From Chryseosolibacter histidinae (lineage in GTDB: Bacteria; Bacteroidota; Bacteroidia; Cytophagales; Cyclobacteriaceae): DNA of 64,000 nt. A model generated the notes under the pieces. The model saw nothing but the letters and a program-made list of their open reading frames with translations. It searched no databases and had not been told where the DNA came from. Made by a program: the position numbers and the translations under genes. Position 1 is the first letter of the stretch. Each line of letters begins with the position of its first letter. Shown here piece by piece: positions 1-7,238 of the stretch. The stretch is from assembly GCF_018598225.1 (NCBI RefSeq), contig NZ_JAHESF010000016.1, forward strand, positions 88,499 to 152,498. Reading direction: 5' to 3'.

Positions 1-514
1 TTACAGCTTTGCTCAGGTCGCCGGCGAGGTCGCGGTGCGGACCCACGTCAACGGCGTTCCAGTTCCAGGCTTGCGCGCTGGGCCACAAGGTGAAGCCTTC
101 ATGGTGTTTGGAGGTGAGCACCACATATTTGGCACCCGATCCTTTCAATACTTCTGCCCAGGCTTTGGGCTCGAACATTTCGCAGGTGAAACCTTTGACG
201 AAATCCTGGTACTTGAAATCTTTTCCGTAAGTGCGGTTATGATAATCGTTGAAGTTCTGGTAGGTCTGCGCTTTGGGGTCGAGCAGTCTCCACCAATACC
301 ACTCCGCATATTTCTCATACACGCTGGCATCTGTAGGCGCCCAGGCTGGTACGGAGAATACGCCCCAGTGGATGAAGATCCCGAACTTGGCGTCCTCGAA
401 CCATGCGGGCACGGGCCGGCTGTCTATCGAGCTCCAGTTGGGCTCATAACGCTGTTGTGAAAAAGCAGTGGTGGAGAGCAGCAGGCAACAAAGCAGAAGT
501 CTGGTTTTTATCAT
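1..514 (-). CDS. Alpha-L-fucosidase, GH29 (N-terminal part; gene runs off the window)
   Basis: Secreted or periplasmic retaining fucosidase that would release terminal L-fucose from glycans. The 171 visible residues start with a signal peptide (MIKTRLLLCCLLLSTTAFSQ). The GH29 opening follows, with WFEDAKFGIFIHWGVFSVPAW near residues 38-58, then the YAEWYW segment and KYVVLTSKHHEGFTLW near 130-145. The catalytic Asp and the C-terminal half lie outside the window, so activity cannot be judged. The start is the ATG at 514, the only one in front of the signal peptide. The gene is transcribed leftward, away from a terminator that serves the next gene. Family assignment is firm from the signature; substrate is inferred from the family. 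Confidence 0.9.
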   Translation of the reverse strand, partial: MIKTRLLLCCLLLSTTAFSQQRYEPNWSSIDSRPVPAWFEDAKFGIFIHWGVFSVPAWAPTDASVYEKYAEWYWWRLLDPKAQTYQNFNDYHNRTYGKDFKYQDFVKGFTCEMFEPKAWAEVLKGSGAKYVVLTSKHHEGFTLWPSAQAWNWNAVDVGPHRDLAGDLSKAV

Positions 515-559
515 GGCTGTTTAGAGATCGTTGTCAGTAAATTTAACAGCGTAGCCATA

Positions 560-590
560 AAATAAAAAACCCCGGCCGGAGCCGGGGCCT
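560..590 (-). terminator. Rho-independent terminator after lemA
   Basis: Seven-base GC stem CCCCGGC / GCCGGGG with a four-base CGGA loop (570-587). Read on the minus strand it is followed by a T-rich run. It lies 130 bases past the LemA stop codon and just before the fucosidase start, so it would stop lemA transcription. Confidence 0.8.
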
Positions 591-618
591 CTCTATTTGC
601 AAGCAGAGAGTGGATTGA

Positions 619-720
619 GTTTAAAGTTTGAAATTTAAAGTTTAAAGTTGGGTTAGTGTCATTATCAAGGCCAGGTTTTGAACGGAGGCAACTTGAAACT
701 TCTAACTTGAAACTTTAAAC
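619..720. repeat. Heptamer-periodic inverted repeat (GTTTAAA family)
   Basis: Two 32-base arms, 619-650 and 689-720, are inverted copies matching at 27 of 32 positions, with a 38-base spacer. Each arm is a run of seven-base words (GTTTAAA GTTTGAA ATTTAAA GTTTAAA, and AACTTCT AACTTGA AACTTTA). The right arm touches the LemA stop codon. It is one of the period-7 loci in this window and could fold into a long hairpin in the lemA transcript. Confidence 0.8.
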
Positions 721-1298
721 TAAAACGCGACTTTAGGCGCGTTTTGGGCTTCCTGAGAAGCTTCGAAGCCTTTGCGTACTGAGAAGTCTTCGCCGCCTCC
801 GAACATGTTGAGCGCCATCTTTTTGAAATAGCCTCTCACGTAAGTGTTATAATCTGCTACCGCGGCATTGAAGCGCTGGCGTGCTACGTTGATGCGGTTC
901 TCGGTGCCTTCCAGCTGCGCCTGCAGGTCCTGGAAATTTTCCGTTGAGCGGATCTGCGGGTATGCTTCGAATGCAAGGTTGATGGCTGTATTGATCTTGC
1001 GGCCTGCTATCTCGAGATCTTCAGGTGTTTTGGCGCCAACGATGCCGGCACGCGCCTGTGTTACCTGTGTGAGGATCTCTTTTTCATTTTCGGCAGCACC
1101 TTTTACCGTGGCCACGAGGTTCGGAACAAGGTCGGCACGGCGCTGGTAGGCAGCCTGCACATCATTCCACTCATTGTTCACTTTTTCCTGCGAGCTTACG
1201 GCCTTGTCATAGATGCCGGTGCCCCACATAAAAAAGCCGAATACAAAAACAACGATCACACCGATAATGGCCAGTGTAACTACTAATCCTTTACTCAT
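720..1298 (-). CDS. lemA: LemA family protein
   Basis: Small membrane-anchored protein of the LemA family, 192 residues, the usual length. One N-terminal membrane segment (about residues 5-27, VVTLAIIGVIVVFVFGFFMWG) is followed by helical-bundle sequence. It has the family signature YDKAVSSQEKVNNEWNDVQAAYQRRADLVPNL and the central AFEAYPQIRSTENFQDLQ (split here only by my reading). The cellular role of LemA is not settled. In many Bacteroidota it is paired with a TPM-domain gene; none is present here, so this copy is an orphan. It follows prfA on the same strand after a 73-base gap, so co-transcription is possible. The start ATG at 1298 fits the hydrophobic segment. Confidence 0.93.
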   Translation of the reverse strand: MSKGLVVTLAIIGVIVVFVFGFFMWGTGIYDKAVSSQEKVNNEWNDVQAAYQRRADLVPNLVATVKGAAENEKEILTQVTQARAGIVGAKTPEDLEIAGRKINTAINLAFEAYPQIRSTENFQDLQAQLEGTENRINVARQRFNAAVADYNTYVRGYFKKMALNMFGGGEDFSVRKGFEASQEAQNAPKVAF

Positions 1299-1371
1299 AT
1301 TATGGTTTGTTTGAACGGTTAAATTAACGAAAAACGATCACAAAGGTTAAGCGGCATCGGAATGGCAAATG

Positions 1372-2451
1372 TTATGCCTGAGGCGTTCCCTCTGTCATTT
1401 TTTCAGCACTGTCAGCGATCCGGAGCTGTTCTATAAAATCGTCGATATCTCCGTTCATAATGGCAGGCAGATTGTGCTGGGTATACCCGATGCGGTGATC
1501 GGTTACACGGCTTTGCGGATAATTATAGGTCCTGATCTTCTCCGAGCGGTCGCCGCTTCTTACCAGCGATCTGCGCGCAGCACCCATTTCCTTTTCCTGC
1601 TTCTCCACTTCCATTTCATACAGCTTGGTTTTGAGCATTTGCAATGCACGTTCGCGGTTGCCGTGCTGTGAGCGCTCTACCTGGCAGGTGATCACAATGC
1701 CGGTGGGCTTGTGCGTGAGCTGAACTTTTGTTTCAACTTTGTTAACGTTCTGTCCACCGGCGCCGCTGGAGCGTGCGGTTTGTATTTCGATGTCGGCGGG
1801 ATTGATCTCCACGGCGCCCACCTCATCTACTTCGGGCAGTGCAACAACGGAGGCGGCAGACGTGTGTACGCGACCCATCTGTTCGGTGGCCGGCACACGC
1901 TGTACACGGTGCACGCCTGATTCGAACTTCAGCAGGCCATAAGCGCCTTCGCCTGTGACGCTGCTGATCACTTCCTTGTATCCTCCTGCGGTTCCTTCGG
2001 TTACGTCGATCACGCTCAGTTTAAGACCGCGGCGGTCGCAAAAACGCTGATACATCCGCCAGAGGTCCCCGGCGAAGATGGCTGCTTCGTCGCCACCCGT
2101 ACCTGCCCTGATCTCCAGCAGCACGTTCTTATCGTCGTTCGGATCTTTCGGGATCAGAAGCTCTTTCAGCTCGCCGTCCAGCTTTTCGATGCGGGGCTCC
2201 AGGTCGTCGATCTCCATTTTGGCCAGCTCCCGCAGCTCGGCATCCTTTTCTTTTGCCAGCACATCCTTGGCTTGCTGCAGGTGGCTGCGCGCTTCCTTCA
2301 ACTGATTGTATTTGGTAACGATCTTTTCCAGGTCTTTGTACTCCTTGCTCAGCTGCGAAAACTTCTTTACATCCGTCACGGTCTCCGGCTGCATCAGCAA
2401 TTGGCCAACTTCCTCGAATCGAAGCTTGATTTCTTCCAGTTTTTCGGTCAT
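1372..2451 (-). CDS. prfA: Peptide chain release factor 1
   Basis: Class I release factor that recognises UAA and UAG and triggers peptidyl-tRNA hydrolysis on the ribosome. The 359 residues match the family length. The tripeptide PAT at residues 187-189 marks RF1 rather than RF2, and the hydrolysis loop GGQ sits at 232-234 within [14 protein letters not shown]. The N-terminal coiled-coil domain covers about residues 1-100. The start ATG at 2451 lies 18 bases past a TAACTTTG box on the minus strand, giving a short leader. The gene upstream diverges. It is a housekeeping gene with nothing odd in the sequence. Confidence 0.97.
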   Translation of the reverse strand: MTEKLEEIKLRFEEVGQLLMQPETVTDVKKFSQLSKEYKDLEKIVTKYNQLKEARSHLQQAKDVLAKEKDAELRELAKMEIDDLEPRIEKLDGELKELLIPKDPNDDKNVLLEIRAGTGGDEAAIFAGDLWRMYQRFCDRRGLKLSVIDVTEGTAGGYKEVISSVTGEGAYGLLKFESGVHRVQRVPATEQMGRVHTSAASVVALPEVDEVGAVEINPADIEIQTARSSGAGGQNVNKVETKVQLTHKPTGIVITCQVERSQHGNRERALQMLKTKLYEMEVEKQEKEMGAARRSLVRSGDRSEKIRTYNYPQSRVTDHRIGYTQHNLPAIMNGDIDDFIEQLRIADSAEKMTEGTPQA

Positions 2452-2468
2452 AATATAAAATGCAGGGA

Positions 2469-2476
2469 CAAAGTTA
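2469..2476 (-). promoter_or_regulatory. -7 box TAACTTTG for prfA
   Basis: Reverse complement reads TAACTTTG, an exact match to the Bacteroidota sigma-70 -7 consensus TAnnTTTG, placed 18 bases before the prfA ATG. Confidence 0.6.
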
Positions 2477-2611
2477 ACGCTTTAAAACTCCAAAGTCTAA
2501 TACCTTCAAAGACCAGGCAGCATTAAAAGATCAAATCAAATCCAGCCCACTTTAACGGTAAATTTCAGGGCGATTTTGGAATTTGAAAGCCGGAAAGTGA
2601 AATTTACCCCC

Positions 2612-3103
2612 ATGAAATACTGGATTGTTATTATAGGGCTCGTGGTCACCAGCTGCGGGGGTACACTCTCCGATGAGCAGCGCAAGAAAATGCGCGAGCA
2701 GATGGCGTTGCACGAGATCAGAAAAGTGAGCGACACGGAGATCACGGAAGCGGCATTTGCCAGCGGAAGGAAGATCATGCAGTCGCTGCAAAGTTTTGGC
2801 ACTGACTCCGCGAAAATAGATTCGTTCATCAGCAATTCGAAAGGCAAAGTAAAGTGGCTTGTGCCCGGCGATAGAAATGCCGTTGCGCTGGAGCAACAGC
2901 TGATCGACGCCTACATCGCGGCCGGAGGTGGCAACATCCAGGATAACATTCAGAAGATCAGGAATGCCGAAGGAGAATCTGACTCTCTGCTGTACACAAA
3001 ACCTGTGGTAACTAAACTTCCCGACGGCACAGACAGGCTTGAAGGTGTCTGGAATATCTGGCTCTCGAAAAAGGAGCTCATCCTTTCGATGGACAAAAAA
3101 TAA
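2612..3103 (+). CDS. Small lipoprotein, possibly DUF3365-like without heme motif
   Basis: Predicted 163-residue lipoprotein. From the ATG at 2612 it has a short hydrophobic signal and a lipobox ending in VVTSC, so Cys at about residue 15 would be lipidated. The upstream in-frame ATG at 2576 would put charged residues before the signal, so I reject it. The C-terminal half (LEQQLIDAYIAAGGGNIQDNIQKI, then DSLLYTKPVVTKLPDGTDRLEGVWNIWLSKKELI, given here in pieces) resembles DUF3365/Tll0287-type sensor-like domains. No CxxCH heme motif is present, and that resemblance is tentative. The AraC gene starts 17 bases downstream, so the two are probably co-transcribed. Confidence 0.65.
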   Translation: MKYWIVIIGLVVTSCGGTLSDEQRKKMREQMALHEIRKVSDTEITEAAFASGRKIMQSLQSFGTDSAKIDSFISNSKGKVKWLVPGDRNAVALEQQLIDAYIAAGGGNIQDNIQKIRNAEGESDSLLYTKPVVTKLPDGTDRLEGVWNIWLSKKELILSMDKK

Positions 3104-3119
3104 GGCTTATCTTGTTGAT

Positions 3120-3524
3120 ATGGATCTGTATACGAGAATCGTGCGGGCAAAACTTTTCATCGACGATAACTATGCGTCGCCCATCGATCTCGACAGGCTT
3201 TCAGATGAGGCGTGCTTTTCGAAATATCATTTCCTGCGACTGTTCAAAAGAGCCTACAACAAAACACCTTACCAGTATCTGAGCGAGCGCCGCATCGACA
3301 AGGCAAAAGAAAAACTACGCTCGGAGCAGACCACGGTGAGCGAGGTTTGCGAAGAGGTGGGTTTCGAAAGCGCCACATCATTTTCGTCCAAGTTCAAGGA
3401 GTATACAGGTGAAACGCCGGCGTTGTTCAGGCTCCGGGCGATGCAATCGCAGCAGCTGGCCAAAGAACAACCTGCCAAAGTGATCCCTTCGTGCTTCACC
3501 ACCATGTTTTCTTCCAAAGATTAG
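3120..3524 (+). CDS. AraC family transcriptional regulator (DNA-binding domain only)
   Basis: A 134-residue protein made almost wholly of the double helix-turn-helix of the AraC/XylS family. The first HTH lies near residues 20-45 (LDRLSDEACFSKYHFLRLFK) and the second near 70-95 (VSEVCEEVGFESATSFSSKF), followed by the family signature YTGETPALFR. It lacks an N-terminal ligand or dimerisation domain, so it resembles SoxS/MarA-type activators in layout. A short tail of about 30 residues contains one Cys. The start at 3120 gives a clean domain boundary; a longer in-frame start would overlap the upstream gene. The VOC gene begins 68 bases later and is a plausible target. Confidence 0.88.
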   Translation: MDLYTRIVRAKLFIDDNYASPIDLDRLSDEACFSKYHFLRLFKRAYNKTPYQYLSERRIDKAKEKLRSEQTTVSEVCEEVGFESATSFSSKFKEYTGETPALFRLRAMQSQQLAKEQPAKVIPSCFTTMFSSKD

Positions 3525-3592
3525 CAATTTTCAATAGTCCTGCTTTGCCGGCGTCCGCTTAGCTTCGTGTATCATTTACCAAATAACTTTTT

Positions 3593-4009
3593 ATGATCAC
3601 GCGGCTATCGCATTACAGTATTTATGTGCTTGACCAGGATCAGGCCTATGATTTTTACGTGAACAAACTTGGGTTCGAAGTAGTAACGGATGCCACCATG
3701 GACAACGGCTTTCGCTGGCTCACGGTGAAACCTAAACAACAACAGAATACGGAGATCGTGCTGATGCCCGTGCGGGCAGGCCAGATGTTCGATGAGCAGA
3801 CCGCGGAACAGATGCGCGACCTCATCCGGAAAGGAAAGCTGGGCTCCGGCGTTTTTGAAACCAACGACTGCCGCGCCACCTATGCAGAGCTGAAAGCGAA
3901 AGGTGTGGAGTTTATGTCAGAGCCCAAGGAGCAGTTCTATGGTGTGGAAGCGCTCTTTAAGGATAACTCGGGGAATTGGTTTAGTCTCACGGAACATCCG
4001 AAGCAGTAG
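3593..4009 (+). CDS. VOC superfamily (glyoxalase/bleomycin-resistance-like) protein
   Basis: A 138-residue cytoplasmic protein with the paired beta-alpha-beta-beta-beta modules of vicinal oxygen chelate enzymes. It opens with RLSHYSIYVLDQDQAYDFYVNKLGF and ends with the typical FKDNSGNWFSLTEHP (each shown as motif only). Candidate metal positions are His near residue 6 and Glu near 55 and 119, but the substrate cannot be told: lyase, dioxygenase and resistance proteins share this fold. It follows an AraC regulator and may be controlled by it. The stop codon abuts the TTGACAG heptamer repeat. Confidence 0.85.
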   Translation: MITRLSHYSIYVLDQDQAYDFYVNKLGFEVVTDATMDNGFRWLTVKPKQQQNTEIVLMPVRAGQMFDEQTAEQMRDLIRKGKLGSGVFETNDCRATYAELKAKGVEFMSEPKEQFYGVEALFKDNSGNWFSLTEHPKQ

Positions 4010-4270
4010 TTGACAGTTGACAAATATACAATTGACAACAGTTGGAGTCAGGTAGCACTATGGGCTACCGATCCAGGGTCCACAGTCCACGGACCACTGT
4101 CCACAGCAATGCAGTCAGAACTTCGACTATGCTGAGGTTTGCCGTGGACTGCTTTGCCCGCCGTAGCTTTAGCGCAGGTGTGTCGACCGTGGACCGTGGA
4201 CTTTTCCCTGTAATCGACAGACCGGTTCTGGTCAATCACACCGTACGTTGTCAACTGCCCTTTGTCAACC
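4009..4270. repeat. Nested heptamer-periodic inverted repeats (TTGACAG outside, GTCCACA inside)
   Basis: Outer arms: TTGACAG TTGACAA words at 4009-4043 and their inverse, TTGTCAA CTGCCC TTTGTCAA, at about 4247-4269. Inner arms: TCCACAG TCCACGG ACCACTG TCCACAG at 4078-4107 and the inverse family at 4141-4151 and 4181-4203. The 341-base gap between the VOC and M28 genes holds nothing else apart from the -7 box near 4318. The nesting suggests that one repeat family was inserted into another. Confidence 0.75.
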
Positions 4271-4317
4271 GCCTACTTTTTTAAATGAACGGTAACTCTT
4301 CTTTATCAGCTAAGGTT

Positions 4318-4325
4318 TAATTTTG
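4318..4325 (+). promoter_or_regulatory. -7 box TAATTTTG for the M28 peptidase
   Basis: Exact match to TAnnTTTG, 25 bases before the ATG at 4351 and just past the nested repeat. Confidence 0.6.
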
Positions 4326-4350
4326 GTGCCTAACCTTAAACTGATTTTTT

Positions 4351-5940
4351 ATGAAGAAATTCTTAAGGCTGTTGTTCACAGCTTTTTCTTTTCTGTTGCC
4401 GGCGGCGCTCATGGCCCAGCAACAAGAGAAGTTAGATACCGCCATGATCTCCCGCATCAAAAAAGAAGGATTTGACAATTCGCAGGTGATGAACATTCTG
4501 AGCATGCTCACCGATGTTCATGGGCCTCGCCTCACCAACTCGCCCGGCTACCGGAAGGCGGCTGATTACGCCAAGGCGACGCTGGAGTCATGGGGCGTAC
4601 AGAATGTTCATTTCGATACCTGGAATGAAGAGTTCGGCACAGGCTGGGAGCTGAAGAAGTTCAGCCTTCAAACCCTGTCTCCTGTATACTTCCCGGTGAT
4701 CGCCTATCCCAAGGCCTGGACACCCGGCATCAAAGGACCTGTTCAGGCCGAAGCCGTTTACCTCGACATCAAAAAAGAAGAGGACCTGGCCAAATACAAA
4801 GGCAAGCTGAAGGGCAAGATCGTATTGTTCAGCCTGCCCACACCGGTGAAGCCTGGTTTTGTTCCGGATGCTACCCGGCTTGTGGACTCGGTGCTGCTGC
4901 AGATGGCAAACTCAGGCCCGACAGAAGCATTTACCGGCAGACGTTTTCAGGGTGCGCAGGAGCCGCAACGGCTTGCATACCTGAAGTGGGACCTCCTGCA
5001 GAAAGAAGGTGCTATTGCCGTACTGGAAGCAAGTCCAGCCTCGCGCCTCGAAGACGGTACCCTCACCGTTGCTGCGGCTACCGTTCCCTATCCTGCGGAG
5101 GTACCCAACGAGAAGCGTGCACGCGCCTACAGCGCCAACGTTCCTAAAATATTGCCCCAGGTAGTGGTGGCTGCTGAACACTACAACCGCATGGTGCGAC
5201 AGCTCCAGAACGGACAAGCCGTGAAGCTGGAGCTGACGCTGGAAACAGCATTTACGCCTGCAGCCCCGGGCTTTAACGTGATCGGAGAAATACCGGGAAC
5301 AGACCTGAAGGATGAAGTGGTGATGATCGGCGCGCACCTGGATTCATGGCACAGCGGCACAGGCACTACCGATAATGCTGCGGGCTCATGTGTGATGCTT
5401 GAAGCCATGCGTATTCTGAAGTCGCTGGGTGCAAGTCCGAGAAGGACTATCCGCATTGCCCTTTGGGGTGGCGAAGAGCAGGGATTGCTGGGATCGCGCA
5501 ATTATGTGAAGCGTACCTTCGGCTCGCGGCTGGATAAGAGCTACCCTTATGACTCATTAAGACTGACACCGGCTGCAGAAAAGTTCTCGGTGTATTTCAA
5601 CATGGACAACGGAACAGGAAAATACAGGGGTGTTTATATGCAGGGCAACGAAGCTGCGCGCACACCGCTGCGTTTATGGTTAAAACCTTTTGAGAAGCTT
5701 GGCGCCAGCACACTCACCTTGCGCAATACCTCAGGCACCGATCACCTTTCGTTCGATGCCCTGGGCTTGCCGGCATTCCAGTTCATCCAGGATCCTATCG
5801 AATACGGCACCCGCACGCACCACACCAGCATGGACCTGTTTGACAAAGCCGTGGAACCTGACCTGAAGCACAACGCGGTAATGACAGCTGCCTTTGCGTG
5901 GCAGGCTGCAAACCGGGAGGAGAAATTCCCCAGAAAATAA
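4351..5940 (+). CDS. Secreted M28-family zinc aminopeptidase
   Basis: Secreted metallopeptidase of the M28 family, 529 residues, with a signal peptide (residues 1-22, cleaved after LMA). A protease-associated-like insertion covers about residues 110-290. Co-catalytic zinc ligands fit the family: GAHLDS (His329), TDNAAG (bridging Asp341), GGEEQG (base Glu375, ligand Glu376), NMDNG (Asp419) and THHTSMD (His490/491). It should remove N-terminal residues from peptides in the periplasm or outside the cell; side-chain preference is unknown. It appears to be a single-gene unit, with its own -7 box upstream and a hairpin downstream. Confidence 0.92.
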   Translation: MKKFLRLLFTAFSFLLPAALMAQQQEKLDTAMISRIKKEGFDNSQVMNILSMLTDVHGPRLTNSPGYRKAADYAKATLESWGVQNVHFDTWNEEFGTGWELKKFSLQTLSPVYFPVIAYPKAWTPGIKGPVQAEAVYLDIKKEEDLAKYKGKLKGKIVLFSLPTPVKPGFVPDATRLVDSVLLQMANSGPTEAFTGRRFQGAQEPQRLAYLKWDLLQKEGAIAVLEASPASRLEDGTLTVAAATVPYPAEVPNEKRARAYSANVPKILPQVVVAAEHYNRMVRQLQNGQAVKLELTLETAFTPAAPGFNVIGEIPGTDLKDEVVMIGAHLDSWHSGTGTTDNAAGSCVMLEAMRILKSLGASPRRTIRIALWGGEEQGLLGSRNYVKRTFGSRLDKSYPYDSLRLTPAAEKFSVYFNMDNGTGKYRGVYMQGNEAARTPLRLWLKPFEKLGASTLTLRNTSGTDHLSFDALGLPAFQFIQDPIEYGTRTHHTSMDLFDKAVEPDLKHNAVMTAAFAWQAANREEKFPRK

Positions 5941-5960
5941 ATTTTTCAATAAGAAGATAT

Positions 5961-6001
5961 GCAATGTGCCAATGGAGGTTTATTCATTGGCACATTTGCA
6001 T
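5961..6001 (+). terminator. Hairpin after the M28 peptidase gene
   Basis: An 11-base perfect stem ATGTGCCAATG / CATTGGCACAT (5964-5974 and 5985-5995) with a 10-base loop, starting 23 bases past the stop. The T-run is weak, so termination strength is uncertain. Confidence 0.55.
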
Positions 6002-6065
6002 TGTCTAAATCTGTCAATCGTCCATAGAGGAAAAATCGCGGGAAAGTTTTAAATTACCCTTCTCT

Positions 6066-7145
6066 ATGATGCGCAAGCCCTTTAGATCGACCATTGCAGC
6101 GCTGCTTTCATGCCTCATCTGGTTTGGATGCAGCAAGGACGTAAGCCCCGAAACCCGGAGCTTCTACATGGGCTTTGAATTCTCTTCGCATCCGCCTTCT
6201 GACATCGCCGGCCCTGTGTATGCGCGCCTGGAGGCAGAATCGGATATCATCAGCCACCGTTTTGATAATGGTGTGCCGTGGATCGAGGCGCTGAATGGAG
6301 CGCCATTCCCGGAAGCTGTTACGAACGACTGGACTCTCCGCCGGAACAGAACCAACGCCAGCCAGAAAATCTACTTGTCTGCCACGCCGCTGAATTCCGC
6401 CCGCAATGCACTGGCGGCATTACCGGCAGCGTGGAGCACTTATACTTATGACCACGCCGATGTAAAAGCTGCTTACCTCAACTACTGCAGCCGCCTGATC
6501 GGTTTCTTTCACCCACATTATTTTAACATGGCCATCGAAGCCAACCTGGTGTATGTCAATGACCCGCAAAAGTGGAGCGATTATCTCCGGTTGCATGCTT
6601 ACGTTTATCAGCAGCTCAAGGCGATGTATCCGGAGGTTGTCATTTTTACTTCCGTTGAAGGTGGTCATCTGCTGGAAGGTTTTGTAACAGGGAATGATCA
6701 TGTCCAGCAACGGCTGGCAGTGATGGAGCTCATGGAGTATTCGGATCTTTACGCAGTGTCTTTTTATCCCTACCGCAATGTGTATCCGGGCAACCTCTAT
6801 CCCGATGGCACGCTTGACAGGTTGTTCTCTATCAGCCACAAGCCACTGGCCGTTGCAGAGACAGGTTACACCGCGAAGCCATTTGTGGCACATACGGGTG
6901 CCGGTGTTCTGGCATCGTATCCCGATCCGTTCAGACAGCAGAAATACACACGCGATCTGCTGAAAGCCTGTCAGCAATACCGGGCTGTTTTTGTGATCAA
7001 CGAAGCGCCTCGTGTGAATGACATGATCCAGTACAGCTTCAACCCGCCGTCAAACCATCCGGGCTTGAACGATAAGAAAGGAAACACACGTCCGGCGTTA
7101 ATGACCTGGCGCGAATTCCTCTCGAAGAAGCACCAGGCTCAATAA
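6066..7145 (+). CDS. Lipoprotein with glycoside-hydrolase (TIM-barrel) character
   Basis: A 359-residue lipoprotein with signal and lipobox ending at Cys22 (WFGCSKD). The body looks like a clan GH-A TIM barrel. AIEAN with Glu158 sits at the expected acid/base strand, and LAVAETGYTA with Glu265 at the nucleophile strand. Between them are YSDLYAVSFYPY and an arm rich in aromatic residues. It most resembles GH53-type or uncharacterised endo-glycanases, but I cannot name a GH family. It lies at the cell surface or in the periplasm. It is transcribed alone and converges on the large cytochrome gene. Both catalytic Glu are inferred from spacing (107 residues apart) and motif, not from alignment. 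Confidence 0.6.
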   Translation: MMRKPFRSTIAALLSCLIWFGCSKDVSPETRSFYMGFEFSSHPPSDIAGPVYARLEAESDIISHRFDNGVPWIEALNGAPFPEAVTNDWTLRRNRTNASQKIYLSATPLNSARNALAALPAAWSTYTYDHADVKAAYLNYCSRLIGFFHPHYFNMAIEANLVYVNDPQKWSDYLRLHAYVYQQLKAMYPEVVIFTSVEGGHLLEGFVTGNDHVQQRLAVMELMEYSDLYAVSFYPYRNVYPGNLYPDGTLDRLFSISHKPLAVAETGYTAKPFVAHTGAGVLASYPDPFRQQKYTRDLLKACQQYRAVFVINEAPRVNDMIQYSFNPPSNHPGLNDKKGNTRPALMTWREFLSKKHQAQ

Positions 7146-7238
7146 CCGGCATGGCATCCTCCATCCCGGTTTAATACCACTCCATTACATGGAGCATTGC
7201 CCGCACGATAATCCCAATGCCCAATCTTAATTCTCAAC

